NCBI GenBank assembly: GCA_031213475.1
Contig: JARUPZ010000014.1
Span: forward strand, 7,140,054 to 7,204,053
Length of the DNA stretch: 64,000 nucleotides
Reading direction: 5' to 3'
Source: Nereocystis luetkeana
Lineage: Eukaryota; Sar; Phaeophyceae; Laminariales; Laminariaceae
Shown here: piece after piece, positions 25,430-36,500 of the stretch
How the letters are laid out: every line of letters starts with the position of its first letter
How positions within the stretch are numbered: the stretch's first letter is position 1
Notes under the pieces: model-generated
What the model saw: only the letters and a program-made list of their open reading frames with translations
Told to the model about the DNA's origin: nothing
Database searches by the model: none
Made by a program: the position numbers and the translations under genes

Positions 25430-26439
25430 GGGGTGTCGCGGGTAAATATCACTTTATCGGTTTGAGGAAAGTCCGAGAGCATCGGACGTTGATCGTACAC
25501 GCGTAGAACGTCGCGTGGTGTTCGCTCTCTCTGTTTGAGTATAGGTATGACATGTGCATATATATATGTCATCGGACGTTACTCTTGGGGTCAGGTGTGT
25601 TGTGGCGCGTGGCTTGAAGGCTCTGCCCGAGGATGCCGCGCTGGTTTTGGGTTTTGGTGATTTAATGGCTTCGGGGTTTCTGAGCAACGACGCCGACACT
25701 ATGTTTTTGGCATTGATGGTAGTGGATTGGTGATGTGATGTTTTCGGGGCCTCTGGACAACGAGGCTGACACTATCGTTTGGGCTAGGTCGGGCTTTTTC
25801 CGCGCTTAGCCGTCGTTTTATGTCAGCGGCGCAGTTTGGGAGCTTTTCGCCCCCCCCCCCCCCCCCCCCCCTCCCCCCCCTCCCCCCCCCACCCCCCTCC
25901 GGCTTCCCCAGAGTTGAAGGTATGCGAGAGTATATGGTTTTTCGGCCATGCGTGACATGAGTGCTCCCCACTCTCTCCCTCCGTATCTCCTTCCCCCCAG
26001 GCGTGTTATGTTTGGTTGGTTTGAGTTTCGTGTCCGCTTGAGTGCTGGAAGTGTCGCTGTACGTTGTACATACACACCCGATTGTAGAAATGTACGAATC
26101 GGTTCGAACATGCAAGGACCGTTTCGGTGTTCTTAAGGATAGCGAGGCGTTCGCCCATTCCTTTCGCTCCCGGGCGGAGTCGGTATGGATCTGCAGTGCT
26201 GCCGACTACCTGGTACGTACGGGCATTTTTTTCGTTCACGTGTTGTGCGGTGGGTGGGGCGTGTTTTGCCGACGATGTCAGCAGCGACTCAGCCGGCGTG
26301 TTTAGGCTTGTTGGTATTGAGCGATTGGCTTCTGTTGTTGAGATGTCGGGTTGGCGATCTCGTTGTGCTGAAGGGCCGTGCGGCCTGTCTTGTGGTGCGG
26401 ATGGGCGTGCTTTGGTACCATGTTGGTAGGTGTACTGAC
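25430..26439. other. No gene seen; C runs at 25,850-25,905
   Basis: A 228-codon minus-strand open frame (26,006-26,692) overlaps the duplicated block and has no known motif. Confidence 0.45.
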
Positions 26440-27520
26440 GAGGAAACGGCAGCAGCAGCAGCAGCAGCAACAGCAGGCAGGCATTTTCCTGCGTGTTGAT
26501 AGTGAAAGACGCGTTGACGGTGAACCGTTTTTTTTTTCTATTTTTTTTTTGTTTCCTCGATTTTCGGTGTGCAGAAGGGTTGTTCATGTATACCGTTCTC
26601 CCTCTCGAATCGGGGAGGGGCTTAGCACCATGGTCACGGTACTGTACGTACATCAGTACCAGGTGGGTGTGACATCTATATAAGCTTGTCATCGTAAGGC
26701 GTAAAAAATATTGAGTACCGTAGTGCCATGATCATTAAGCATGAGGCTGCGGTGAGCTCGTTGTGGTGGAGGCGTGAAACCCGCACCGTGTAGGGTCACC
26801 CTAATGCACAGCATGGGGTTAAGCTCGTTATGTCACGTATATACTGTAGTTACATGATCGCCCGGCAGGGTAGCGGACGATAAGCAGCTGCAACGGCAGG
26901 CACATTGTTGAGACATGTTGATAGTTGTAGTGAGGAATTCTATTACGTTTTTTTTTGTTTTTTTTGTTTTTGTTTTTTAGATTTGCATTTTCCGGTTTTG
27001 TTGGTCTTAACCCTCTTAGGACCCCAGTCCCGTTTTGGGGTCAAAGTACTTATAACTAGAGTGAATTGTCCCCACATATGGGAGTGCGGTGCCAAAGGGG
27101 TTAAGGGTCCTTCCTCCTGTCTCATGCATGTGGGCGGGTGGGGTTTGCTAGTATGCCGACAGGCACACTCGCGAATGAAACGGCGGCAACAACAGGCAGG
27201 CGTATAGGCGTGTCGATGGTGACTATTTCATTTTTGTTTTTCTCTGCTCGATTTTGGGTGTGCAGGAAGGGGATTTACCGTTTGCCCCTCTTTCCCAGGG
27301 CGGGCTGGGGGCCATTATCATCATTCTACGGTACTAGGTATGGCATCTAAGCTTGCCATCTTAGGGCGTAGAAATTCGCGTGCACCGCAGTGCCATGATC
27401 ATACAGCATGAGGCTACGGTGAAGCTCGTTACAGTGAAAGGGAGTGGGCAAAGTGTGCCTTGTAGGGTCACTCTCATGCTCCGCGTGGGTGGGTGTTCGA
27501 AAAAAAAGTAAGGTCGCTTT
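26440..27520. repeat. Tandem duplication of about 0.4 kb (26,440-26,880 and 27,150-27,520)
   Basis: Shared order: GGCAGGCRT, TTCGGTGTGCAGAAGG / TTGGGTGTGCAGGAAGG, AAGCTTGYCATC, GTGCCATGATCAT, GCATGAGGCTRCGGTGA, TAGGGTCACYCT. A MITE-2 lies between the copies. Confidence 0.8.
27007..27104. mobile_element. MITE-2 copy, TTAA duplication
   Basis: TTAA|CCCTCTTAGGACCCCAG to GTGCCAAAGGGG|TTAA; TIR and 4-bp TTAA target resemble piggyBac elements. Confidence 0.88.
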
Positions 27521-28189
27521 TCGTGTATAGTCCCAGCAGGATCAACTACACGTAATCATTATATCACTGCCGTCGTGATACATACCGGTATAGCTGGTGT
27601 GCGATAGACGGCATATAGCTGCTGCTGCTGCTGTAGAACGGCTACCCTACTTGGCGTTGGACCTGAGCTTGTTCTCGTTCCTGTCAGCCCCCTGGCTTTC
27701 GGAACGTAGGGTATCAACTCATCGAAGGGTTTTGTTCCGGGCCGAACGTTTGATAACCTCACTCTGAGTGGGGAGTGGTGGAGGGGGGGGGGGGGGGGGG
27801 GGATTGATGGGATGGGTGTGGATAAGAGGAGGTGGTCCGAGGGGAAGGGAGGGTGGGGGCGGGTGGTACGGGGGAGTATGAGAAGGGAGGAGGGAAGAGG
27901 TCGGGTGGGAGGGGTGAATGGCTCCCGCAAGTAGCGCGGGGAGTGGGGGGGGGGCGTAACCGGCGCTTCTTCTTGGAGGTGTGCATGACCGATTGTTATT
28001 TAACAGGGTCCGAAAGGTGCTATTCGGAGCGAACACGTTGATGAAAAAAAATAAGATTATAATTAATGAAAAATAAAAAAATGTTTTTCGGTCCGTTTGT
28101 TTGCGCAGACGAGGTTTTCGTGATGAGGTGGGTAGCATTGCATTGCAGTTCTACCACCATCAGGAAGCAGCGCGAGAGCACGGGAAGGT

Positions 28190-28335
28190 ATCCCATCCCA
28201 TCCCGTCCCATCCCATTCCGTCTCATCCCGTCCCATCCCATCCCGTCCCGTCCCATCCCGTCCCATCCCATCCCATCATCCCATCCCATCTTATCATACC
28301 CCATTCCATCCCATTTCATCCCCCCCCATCCTCAT
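28190..28335. repeat. (CATCC/CGTCC)n microsatellite
   Basis: CCCATCCCGTCC pentamer tract. Confidence 0.92.
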
Positions 28336-28643
28336 CCCATCACATGCCATCTACCGCAGCTGCGCCGTCGATGTTCGGGCAACCAAACCAGCGAACTCAA
28401 CCAACTGATCAAGCGAAACCTAGACAGCTATCAGTTCCCGCGTGCGCGGGAGGACGACAATCCCGGACCCCCATATCGGTACGCATACCGGAAGTATATT
28501 CGAACCCCGCAGAGGTATCTGCCTCGGGCATCGAAATGCAAAAAAACAATCGAACGATCGGCAGGGTGGGGGAGACGAGCGCGGGTGGGGATCAGCGTCG
28601 GAGTAAATATCGTATTATGTATCCTGTAGGTAACGTATACTAC

Positions 28644-28750
28644 TATTACGGGGGACCATAGTTAACAGGACCTATGGTATACATAAAAACCTATATATTG
28701 AACCATTTTTACTAAAAATATTTGGTCCTGTTAACTATGGCCCCCCGTAC
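28644..28750. mobile_element. MITE-1 copy
   Basis: TATTACGGGGGACC to GGCCCCCCGTA; AACAGGACC inner-arm variant on both sides. Confidence 0.9.
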
Positions 28751-28758
28751 TATCACAC

Positions 28759-28867
28759 TATCACGGGGGGCCGTAGTGAACAGGACCTACGGCGCACACA
28801 AAAACCTATATATTTACCTATTTTTAGTGACAATATTTGGTCCTATTTACTATGGTCCCCCGTAATA
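28759..28867. mobile_element. MITE-1 copy, next to previous
   Basis: TATCACGGGGGGCC to GGTCCCCCGTAATA, 8 bp after the preceding copy. Confidence 0.9.
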
Positions 28868-29165
28868 GGGTGATAAAATATCACACCCCCTTTGATGCTT
28901 TTCAACGCTGGGTTTCTCGATAACGGGGAGGGAGTACTGAGTACGACGAGCGATGCGTCCATACATGCAAACCTTCTCGACGAAAGGTTAATATTTCCAA
29001 AGCCACCATTTTTTCGTTGTGTGTGGTGCCCCCCCCCCCCCCAAGTGTTTTGGAGGATAAACCGGGTCTGAAAATAGTTCTAGGGGTGTGTGTGTTATCT
29101 TATCACCCAGTGTGACACGGCTCGGTATAATGCACCTGGTATACCTGACTCGGTTCGAAGCAACT

Positions 29166-29380
29166 ATTATGGGGGACCATAGTAAATAGGAGCAAGTTTT
29201 GTTATTACGGGGGGCCATAGTTAATAGGACCAAACATTGTTAGTAAAAATGGTCAAGTATATAGGTTTTTATGTATACCATAGGTCCTATTAACTATGTT
29301 CCCCCGTAATAGTAAAAATCGCGAAATATGTAGGTTTTCGTGTATACCGTAGGTCCTATTTAATATGGTCCCCCGTAATA
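29166..29380. mobile_element. MITE-1 copy split by another MITE-1
   Basis: Outer copy TTATGGGGGACC to GGTCCCCCGTAATA, interrupted at TTTTGT|TA by the inner copy at 29,203-29,312 and resuming at TA|GTAAAAATCG. Confidence 0.9.
29203..29312. mobile_element. MITE-1 copy nested in another MITE-1
   Basis: TA-TTACGGGGGGCC to GTTCCCCCGTAA-TA. Removing it with one TA restores the outer copy, proving a TA target duplication. Confidence 0.92.
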
Positions 29381-29509
29381 ATAGGTACGGTGCGAGTAGA
29401 GGCCCAATAAATACGCATATGTACGTACGTCGTACGGTTCCGAGCGGCTGCCATGATGCGAGCATAGGTGCACACGTGCGCGTTGCGTGAGCCCAATCAG
29501 CAGTAACAT

Positions 29510-29735
29510 GCGGCGTAACCCGCCAAGCGCAACGTCACCCGCCAAGCGCGACGTCACCCGCCGAACGAAACAATTGAACAGCCCGCCAAGCGCTGCGTGA
29601 TCTGCCAACCGCAATCCGTCGGCCGCAACCCGCTAACGGCGGCCCGCCAACCACGCCGTTACACCCCAGGCAGGCGTAACGTCACCCGCCGACTGTAACC
29701 CGCCAACCGCAACATAACAAACAACCCGCCAACCA
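29510..29735. repeat. CGCCAAnCGnAAC minisatellite, first block
   Basis: Repeated CCGCCAAGCGCAACGTCA and CCGCCAACCGCAAC words, unit 15-25 bp. Confidence 0.85.
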
Positions 29736-29909
29736 ACACAACCAGGGATGTGTGATACCGGTACAAGATCAACATGGGTCGAAAACAATACTGTTTCGGT
29801 GTGTTTGCGCCGCCCCCCGGTAAAAACTTGCTGCATACATACTGGAAACCCTTATGGTATTGGATTTATAGAGTGCAGCGGTCGCTCGTTTTGCTTTTCC
29901 GGTTCATGC

Positions 29910-30018
29910 TATTCCGGGGGGCCATAGTAAATAGGACCAAATATTGTTGGGAAAAATAGGGAAATATATAGGTTGTTGTGTGTACGGTAGGTCCTAGTAA
30001 CTACGTTCCCCCGTAATA
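29910..30018. mobile_element. MITE-1 copy
   Basis: TATTCCGGGGGGCC to GTTCCCCCGTAATA. Confidence 0.85.
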
Positions 30019-30139
30019 GCGGTTTTCCACATTTGGCCAATATGCGTTTTTTTTTACAGGTACGTCGTCCCCTCTCTAAAACCTGCGCTATTCCACCCCC
30101 CCGACGGGAAAAGACCTTCCCCACGCCTCCACCACTTAT

Positions 30140-30415
30140 CCGCGTATCATAACGCGCCAATCGTAACGTGATCCGCGAACCGCAACACAACGCGTCAAGC
30201 GTAACGCGATTGATCCGCCAGCCGTAACCTGCCAACCGCAACAAAACGCGCCAAGCGCGACGTGATCTGCCAACCGCAACCCCCCCCCTCCCCCAAGCGT
30301 AACAAAGCGCGACAAGGATAACGTGAGCTGCCAAACCGAAACCCGTCAGCCGCAACAATGTAAACCCGCCAAGCGTAACAAAAGTAACCGATAAACCCGC
30401 CAACCCAACCGTTAC
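30140..30415. repeat. CGCCAAnCGnAAC minisatellite, second block
   Basis: Same unit as at 29,510, separated by a MITE-1; ends 5 bp from the FIBP exon 9 donor. Confidence 0.85.
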
Positions 30416-30419
30416 GCAC

Positions 30420-30568
30420 CTTCTCCATGCTTCCACCATCTCGGGCTCCCCCGTGTCACGAGAGGAGTTGGCTCGAGGGAAGGCCTTGTTGAACCCCAGC
30501 ATCAGAGCTTCCACGAACAACATGGTGTCCTGCAACCCGACACCTGCATCCCGCAGAGGGTTTCCCAC
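30420..30568 (-). CDS. FIBP: FIBP exon 9 (penultimate)
   Basis: Phase 0 start after TACAAG: VGNPLRDAGVGLQDTMLFVE, later EPEMVEAWRR, then AAG|GTGCGTAAC. This corresponds to the family's C-terminal helices, leaving only the last few residues for an unplaced exon. Reading past the donor enters a CGCCAAnCGnAAC minisatellite, so read-through is unlikely to be the real C-terminus. Confidence 0.82.
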
Positions 30569-33500
30569 CTTGTACATAAAAACGAGGCGGAGGGATGGAG
30601 GGGAGGGGAGGGGAGGGGAGGGGAGGGGGGGGAGCGGAGGGGGAGGAGCAGGAGGGGAGGGGATCGGAACGGAAGGGAGGGGAGGGGACGGAGGAGCGAG
30701 AGGGGAGAGGACGTAACGGGGGGAAAGGGAGGGGGAGGGGGGGGGCGGGGGGCGGAGGGGGGCGGAGGGGACGGGAGCGGAGGGGAGAGGAGGCGTCGAA
30801 AACAATCAGAGGTCGTCACTACGGCATTAAAATACGACACCATGATGCGAGTCTCTCCGCGATAAACCATGGTTGAATATGCGGTGTCATCAGCGGAGAC
30901 GCTTTCGGGCCGATCCAACCAACTGACTCTCGTCGGCAAGTCGGCTCATGGCGAAGCCAGCTGATGGCGGCCGACCTGTCAACTTAGCCCAGGCAGGCGA
31001 AGGGAGCCCAATCAGCCCTCCCCCGCCTGGGAGAGAGGGAGGAGCGGGGCGTCCCGCCCCCCCCCCCAAAAGAAGTGTATACGGCATTCAACAACCCTTT
31101 CTGCAAGTATAGAAAATGTCGGATAGTCGGCATCTCAGGGAAACGACTATTAACATTACTAGCTCTTGAGGGGGACCATAGTAAATATGTCCAAATATTG
31201 CTCGTAAAAATGGGTAAATACATAGGATTTTGCGTGTGCCATAGGTCCAATTTACTATGGTCCCCCGTAACAGCACTCTGGTTGGTAAAATATAAGGACC
31301 GCTCGGTCTTCCTATGCATGTATAAACGCTCCTTATATTTCCGCCCAGATGGTCGTTTCGTAGTCTGACCGGTAGTCACTGCAGTTGGCGACTTAAGTCG
31401 TGCCGACTCGCAGGTCTACGTACGTCCCTTTCGAAGCACAACCACGATTCGGGCACCGAACAATGCGCTTGGGATTCGATCTGTAGCAGCACGGCATAGC
31501 GCAGCACAGGACAGTACGGCACAGCTGATGTTATTATCACGCTAACTCATGTCCAAACATACTGAGTCCCGTCGTCACAGCACTACAGGCTCCGGAAAAA
31601 CTCCGGCGGAAGAATACCTCAGGGCAATAGTTTACCAGGTAATCGAATCAAAATACAAAAACAATACCAGGTACAGTACAGTACATACAGTACAGTACAT
31701 ACAGTATAGTACATACAGTACAGTACAGTACAGTACAGTACAGTACAGTACAGTACAGTACAGTACAGTGCAGTACAGTACAGTACAGTACAGTACAGTA
31801 CATACAGTACATACAGTACAGTACACTACAGTACACTACAGTACACTACAGTACACTACACTACAGCACAGTACACTTAATACCAGTACAGTGCAGCATT
31901 TTTTGTGCTAGAAAAAGGGGGTATGAAAACTGACGGCAGCATGAGTGTCACCTTCTCCATGAGGTCTTCGAACACGTCGCGGTACTCCTTCGACATCGAC
32001 AGCCCGGCTCCGATCGAGGCTAGCGCTATTTTATTTTTGCGTTGCAGAGCATAACGCGAGGAGGACACCACGGGTAAGGGGGGGAAAAAAAAAGAAAATG
32101 AAAGCGGGGCGGTTAAATTTAGTCAGACACGTTTCGTCGCTCGGCTTGGGGCGGTGTATTTCAGTCACACGCGTTTCGCCGCCAGGCAACGACCACGAGC
32201 TGTGTTTCCTGTTTTTTGCACTATTACGGGGGACCATAGTTAATAGGACCTACGGTACAAACAAAAACCTAAACGAGTATATATATATTATTCATATTTT
32301 TACTATCAATATTTGGTTCTATATATTATGGTCCCCCGCAATAATAGCGCCGAGAAAACGAGACAAACCACCCGTGTAGCTCCATTTATCTAGGCTGGAA
32401 AAACAGCGCGAAAACGGACAAAGGGAACTTAGCGCACGAAACGGCGGACGGATGGACGAATGACGATCTACCTATCTATAGATAGATCATCTAGGTCCTA
32501 AGACGCTATTATGGTATATATACTGAGGAGGATCTGTCTACGTCCAGATCCAACCCAGGAAACATGCCCCTACTCGTAGATCATGCAGATCACATGGCTC
32601 CCACCCGGCAACATGAGCTAGATCAAACAGATCATACAGATCACAGAGATCATACAGATCATGCAGATCAGGGATCTGACTGCCCTGCAAGATTGAGGTC
32701 ATCAGGCGAGAATCGATGCCATCTGTCCGACGGTGTGAAACATGCCGCGGAAAAAGGCTTCCAGCTGACAGTAGCCTCAATAACGCGCCACACAGACACC
32801 AAAAGTATTGCACTGTGGCCAGCGGGAGTCGCGTGCCTCTCTGCGCCATGCGCTCTCGTAGCTGCCTACGCCAAGCGACGAGAGACACGAGAGTGGGTTC
32901 GGGGCGTTGTCCTACCGTGCCTCCCCCCCCCCTGCCTGCTGAATGACGTGATTGCGCGTCCATCGAAGTATTGATGAGTCGATCCCGAAGGGTTTGCGCG
33001 AACGAAAAACGTTTTTTCGGTGTTGCTGCTGCTGCGCAGTGATTTGTCTTTTTGCTCCTGACGGGTATTACGGGGGACCATAGTGAATAGGACCAAATAT
33101 TGTTAGTAAAAATGGAAAATATATACCAGGTAGGTTTTTATGTATACCATAGGTCCTATTAACCATGGTCCCCCGTAATAGTAGTATAGAGGTGCTGTTG
33201 ATTGGTCTCTAGGGGTATAGACGCAGCTGGCGCGGGAACGCGGGGTTGGTGACTCCAGACGGTAACACCGAACTCTATCTTCTTGTATTGTTCCCGAGCT
33301 GTGTCGAGTTTACTCGCCTCAGAAGGACCTATACAAACGAGTGTCACCAGCAGGCTGCTGCGGCACATTATCCCGATATCCCACTATAAGTACCAGAATC
33401 CTTAATCCAACATGGAACTCCTCAGTCTGCGTTGGATCATATGCAACGTTCGTGTCCCTGGGTGCAACCAACAGGTATTCCTAGAGCACTTTTTTGCCTT

Positions 33501-36500
33501 AGAAGGCAAATGTTTCTAACTGGCTAACGCCCCCCCCCCCCCCCCTCTTCCCTTTTAATACCGCAGTCCCGTTACCGGGGACACTCCCCTTGTAATTTGA
33601 GCGGCTTTTCCCAAGAACAGGACCGCAGCCCTATTACGGGGGGCCATGGTAAACAAGACCAAATATTGGTAAAAAAAAATAGCATAGTATATACCAGTAG
33701 GTTTTTGTGTGTACCGTAGGCCCTGTTTACTATGACCCCCCTGTCATAAAAGGGTTGTCACCCCGTATCACTGGGATACCATCCACTAACAGTAGCATTT
33801 TACAGCATCAACCTGGACACGCCTCAATGGGCTCTGCGGTGTGTTTACCGAGTTTGCACCGTGTTGAGCGTTTCCTCTAAAATCAGATTTTTGGGGTGAC
33901 TTTTACAATAGGCAGACTTACTATTACGGGGGACCATAGTTAACAGGACCTATGGTATACATAAAAACCAGTATGTTTAACCATTTTTACTGATAATATT
34001 TGGTCCTGTTAACTATGCCCCCCCGTAATATTACGGGGGACCATAGTTAACAGGACCTATGGTATACATAAAAACCTATACGTTTAACCATTTTTACTGA
34101 CAAAATTTGGTCCTGTTAACTATGGCCCCCCGTAATATTACTAATAGTCTGGAGCCCCTCTCAAGCGAGGAGTGTCAGACACTGACGGCGTTGCCTCCCT
34201 ATCGGACACCACATATATGTTGAGCGGACGACCTCGTGGGGGGGGAGGGCGGGCGGGCGGGCGGGCGGGTGGATCGAGCCTCAATTATAATAACATTCCC
34301 TCTCTCCCTTTACTCGGTTAGAGGAAGCAAACATTTTGGGAACCGAAAGGATGAGACCTGCCTCTTCTATATTTAGAAATTACAAAAACAACAGCTACAG
34401 TGTGAGATCGAGGATTTCGTCAAAGCTCAGAACGTTTTCTACACAACTCCGTCCATAGTGTCGGGGGGGAGTATTAGGGCGGGGGCTGCTTCCGAAAACT
34501 CGAGTTTAATCCTCAATTCGCATAAACCAAAAATCGACAAATTACAGAGCAAACAAAAAATATATATGAAAAAAGAAGACATACTATTAATACACACCTT
34601 TTACCGAGGGCCTGAAGAGGGCGTCGATCGATTCGAGAATCGGCGGTGTCAGGCCGGCCTCCTGCAGAGTTTCCATCGCGTGGTGACGCAGCGAGTCGAA
34701 CATGTTGCTCCGGTAGTCCACAAACAGCTGGCGCGGGCGGGCGGGCGGGCGGGCGCGAGGTGCGACCAGAAAGGTGTTGGCGGCAGGCGAAGTGGAGGAG
34801 ACGGTACAACCGGGGATAAGGAGAAGGGAACAAACTAAACAAAACGAACAAGACAAAAAGACACGGCATGTTGACGAAAACAGATCGCGAGATGCGTGAA
34901 AAGGTACGCACCTGCAGCAGTTTGGGTAAAAGCACCAAATGACAAAAAAGGAGCATCAGCTACTACTGCAGTAGCTGTGAGATCGAGGATGCACCGTCGA
35001 AACCCGCAGTCACACACGCTCGCCCGCTGTGATTGGTTGATACTTCGACCGCGGGTACTACAGTACCTGGTACGTATATACGGGTTGTGTGGCAACCTAC
35101 AGTTATTGGTCAAATGGTGAATTTTCGATGTGTCCTTTCAAAAAAGAAAGAAATGAGCGAAATCTTCATTCTTCTTGATTTACATTTTAAAAGAAAACAT
35201 TAAAATTTCACGATTCGAGACGCACACACGATATTACGATGACTCGATTCATCGCGAAAATAGCGGGACAACTCGATTCAACGCGAAAACATGATTATTA
35301 TTTTTTTGTTACATCAAGACTGGTTTGTCCCACATGTTTTCGTTTCGTCGTCAGGATGAGCTCCTAAGACAGCAGACTTCACAACTTGGCCCACCTAAAA
35401 ACAAAAATGGTTTGTACATCAACCATATTAATTCCAAGAAATTTTCCAAGCGTTCGAGTGAACGGTTAGGGCTTAGGGCTGCATAGGCTTGAGGGCTCCC
35501 CGAGATATCGACCAGACACACCAACCCTCATAATTCCAAGAAATTTCCCAACCGTTCGAGTAGAGGGTTCGGGCTGCATAGGCTTGAGGGCTCCCCGAGA
35601 CATCGACCAGACCCATTGTTAACTTCCCCCCCATCACATTATATACCTGGAATATATAGGTTGGGTTGGCATCGGTTGGCGTCGACGCTGTAAAACACGC
35701 CTCTTCTCATTACGTGAGCTAGACAGCCAGGTTACCGTTTTTTTTTTTTTTTGCGGTCACCACGGCTGGCGGTCGAGCTATATAATTTTTGTGCGGGGAA
35801 AACCTTCCCTCCGCACAAGGGGGATGACCGTATCACGTAGTGTGTATATGGTAAGGCACCCACGAGGCAGTTACATAGTAGACCCGTTGCTGTCTCTGGA
35901 ACTGGCCACACCAGAAATTGAATCAATTAATTGACGCTGTCATCCATATGTAAGACAATCCGGCTCAAAGGGGGTTCTTAGCAGGATGCAGCCCCCCCTT
36001 CATGCGACTCGCCCAACGCCTCACGTTTCGCTTCGCGCTTGGAGCAAGCAATGTCTGCCTGGTCGGTGAAAACCCGACGTGCTCCGTCCCGGCATTGTAG
36101 GGATGCGAGGGTCTATGGTCCGTCCGACTACGGCCATGCATGAGATCAAGTGCATCTCTCCTATCGAGTGCACCCCCCCCCTCCGCCCCCCCATCTCATC
36201 TAATATGCTCGCCATTATTTTCTCTCTCGCTCCGAGCGATACTACGGGGGGACATAGTAAATACCTGGTAGGACCTACGGTACACACAAGGGCCTATATA
36301 CTTCCCCATGTTTACGAACAACATTTGGTCCTATTTACTATGATCCCCTGTAAATAGTAGTCATAACTCAGGTTCGGAGGTCCCAAAGCACGCTCTTTCT
36401 CCCTCCTCCCTCGTCGCTACGGTTCATGCGAGACCGTCCGTTCATTTATCCTCTCGTTGCCGACTCGTGCCTACTGTAGTTTCGTTGCTGTTGATCAGCC

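Noticed and set aside
26006-26692. 228-codon open frame, minus strand
   Set aside because: Runs through a CTG/CAG tract and one copy of a tandemly duplicated non-coding block; the second copy does not keep the frame.
27719-27765. Candidate FIBP last exon (EVIKRSARNKTLR then stop)
   Set aside because: Phase is possible but there is no resemblance to the family C-terminus; another candidate near 29,770-29,850 is equally weak.
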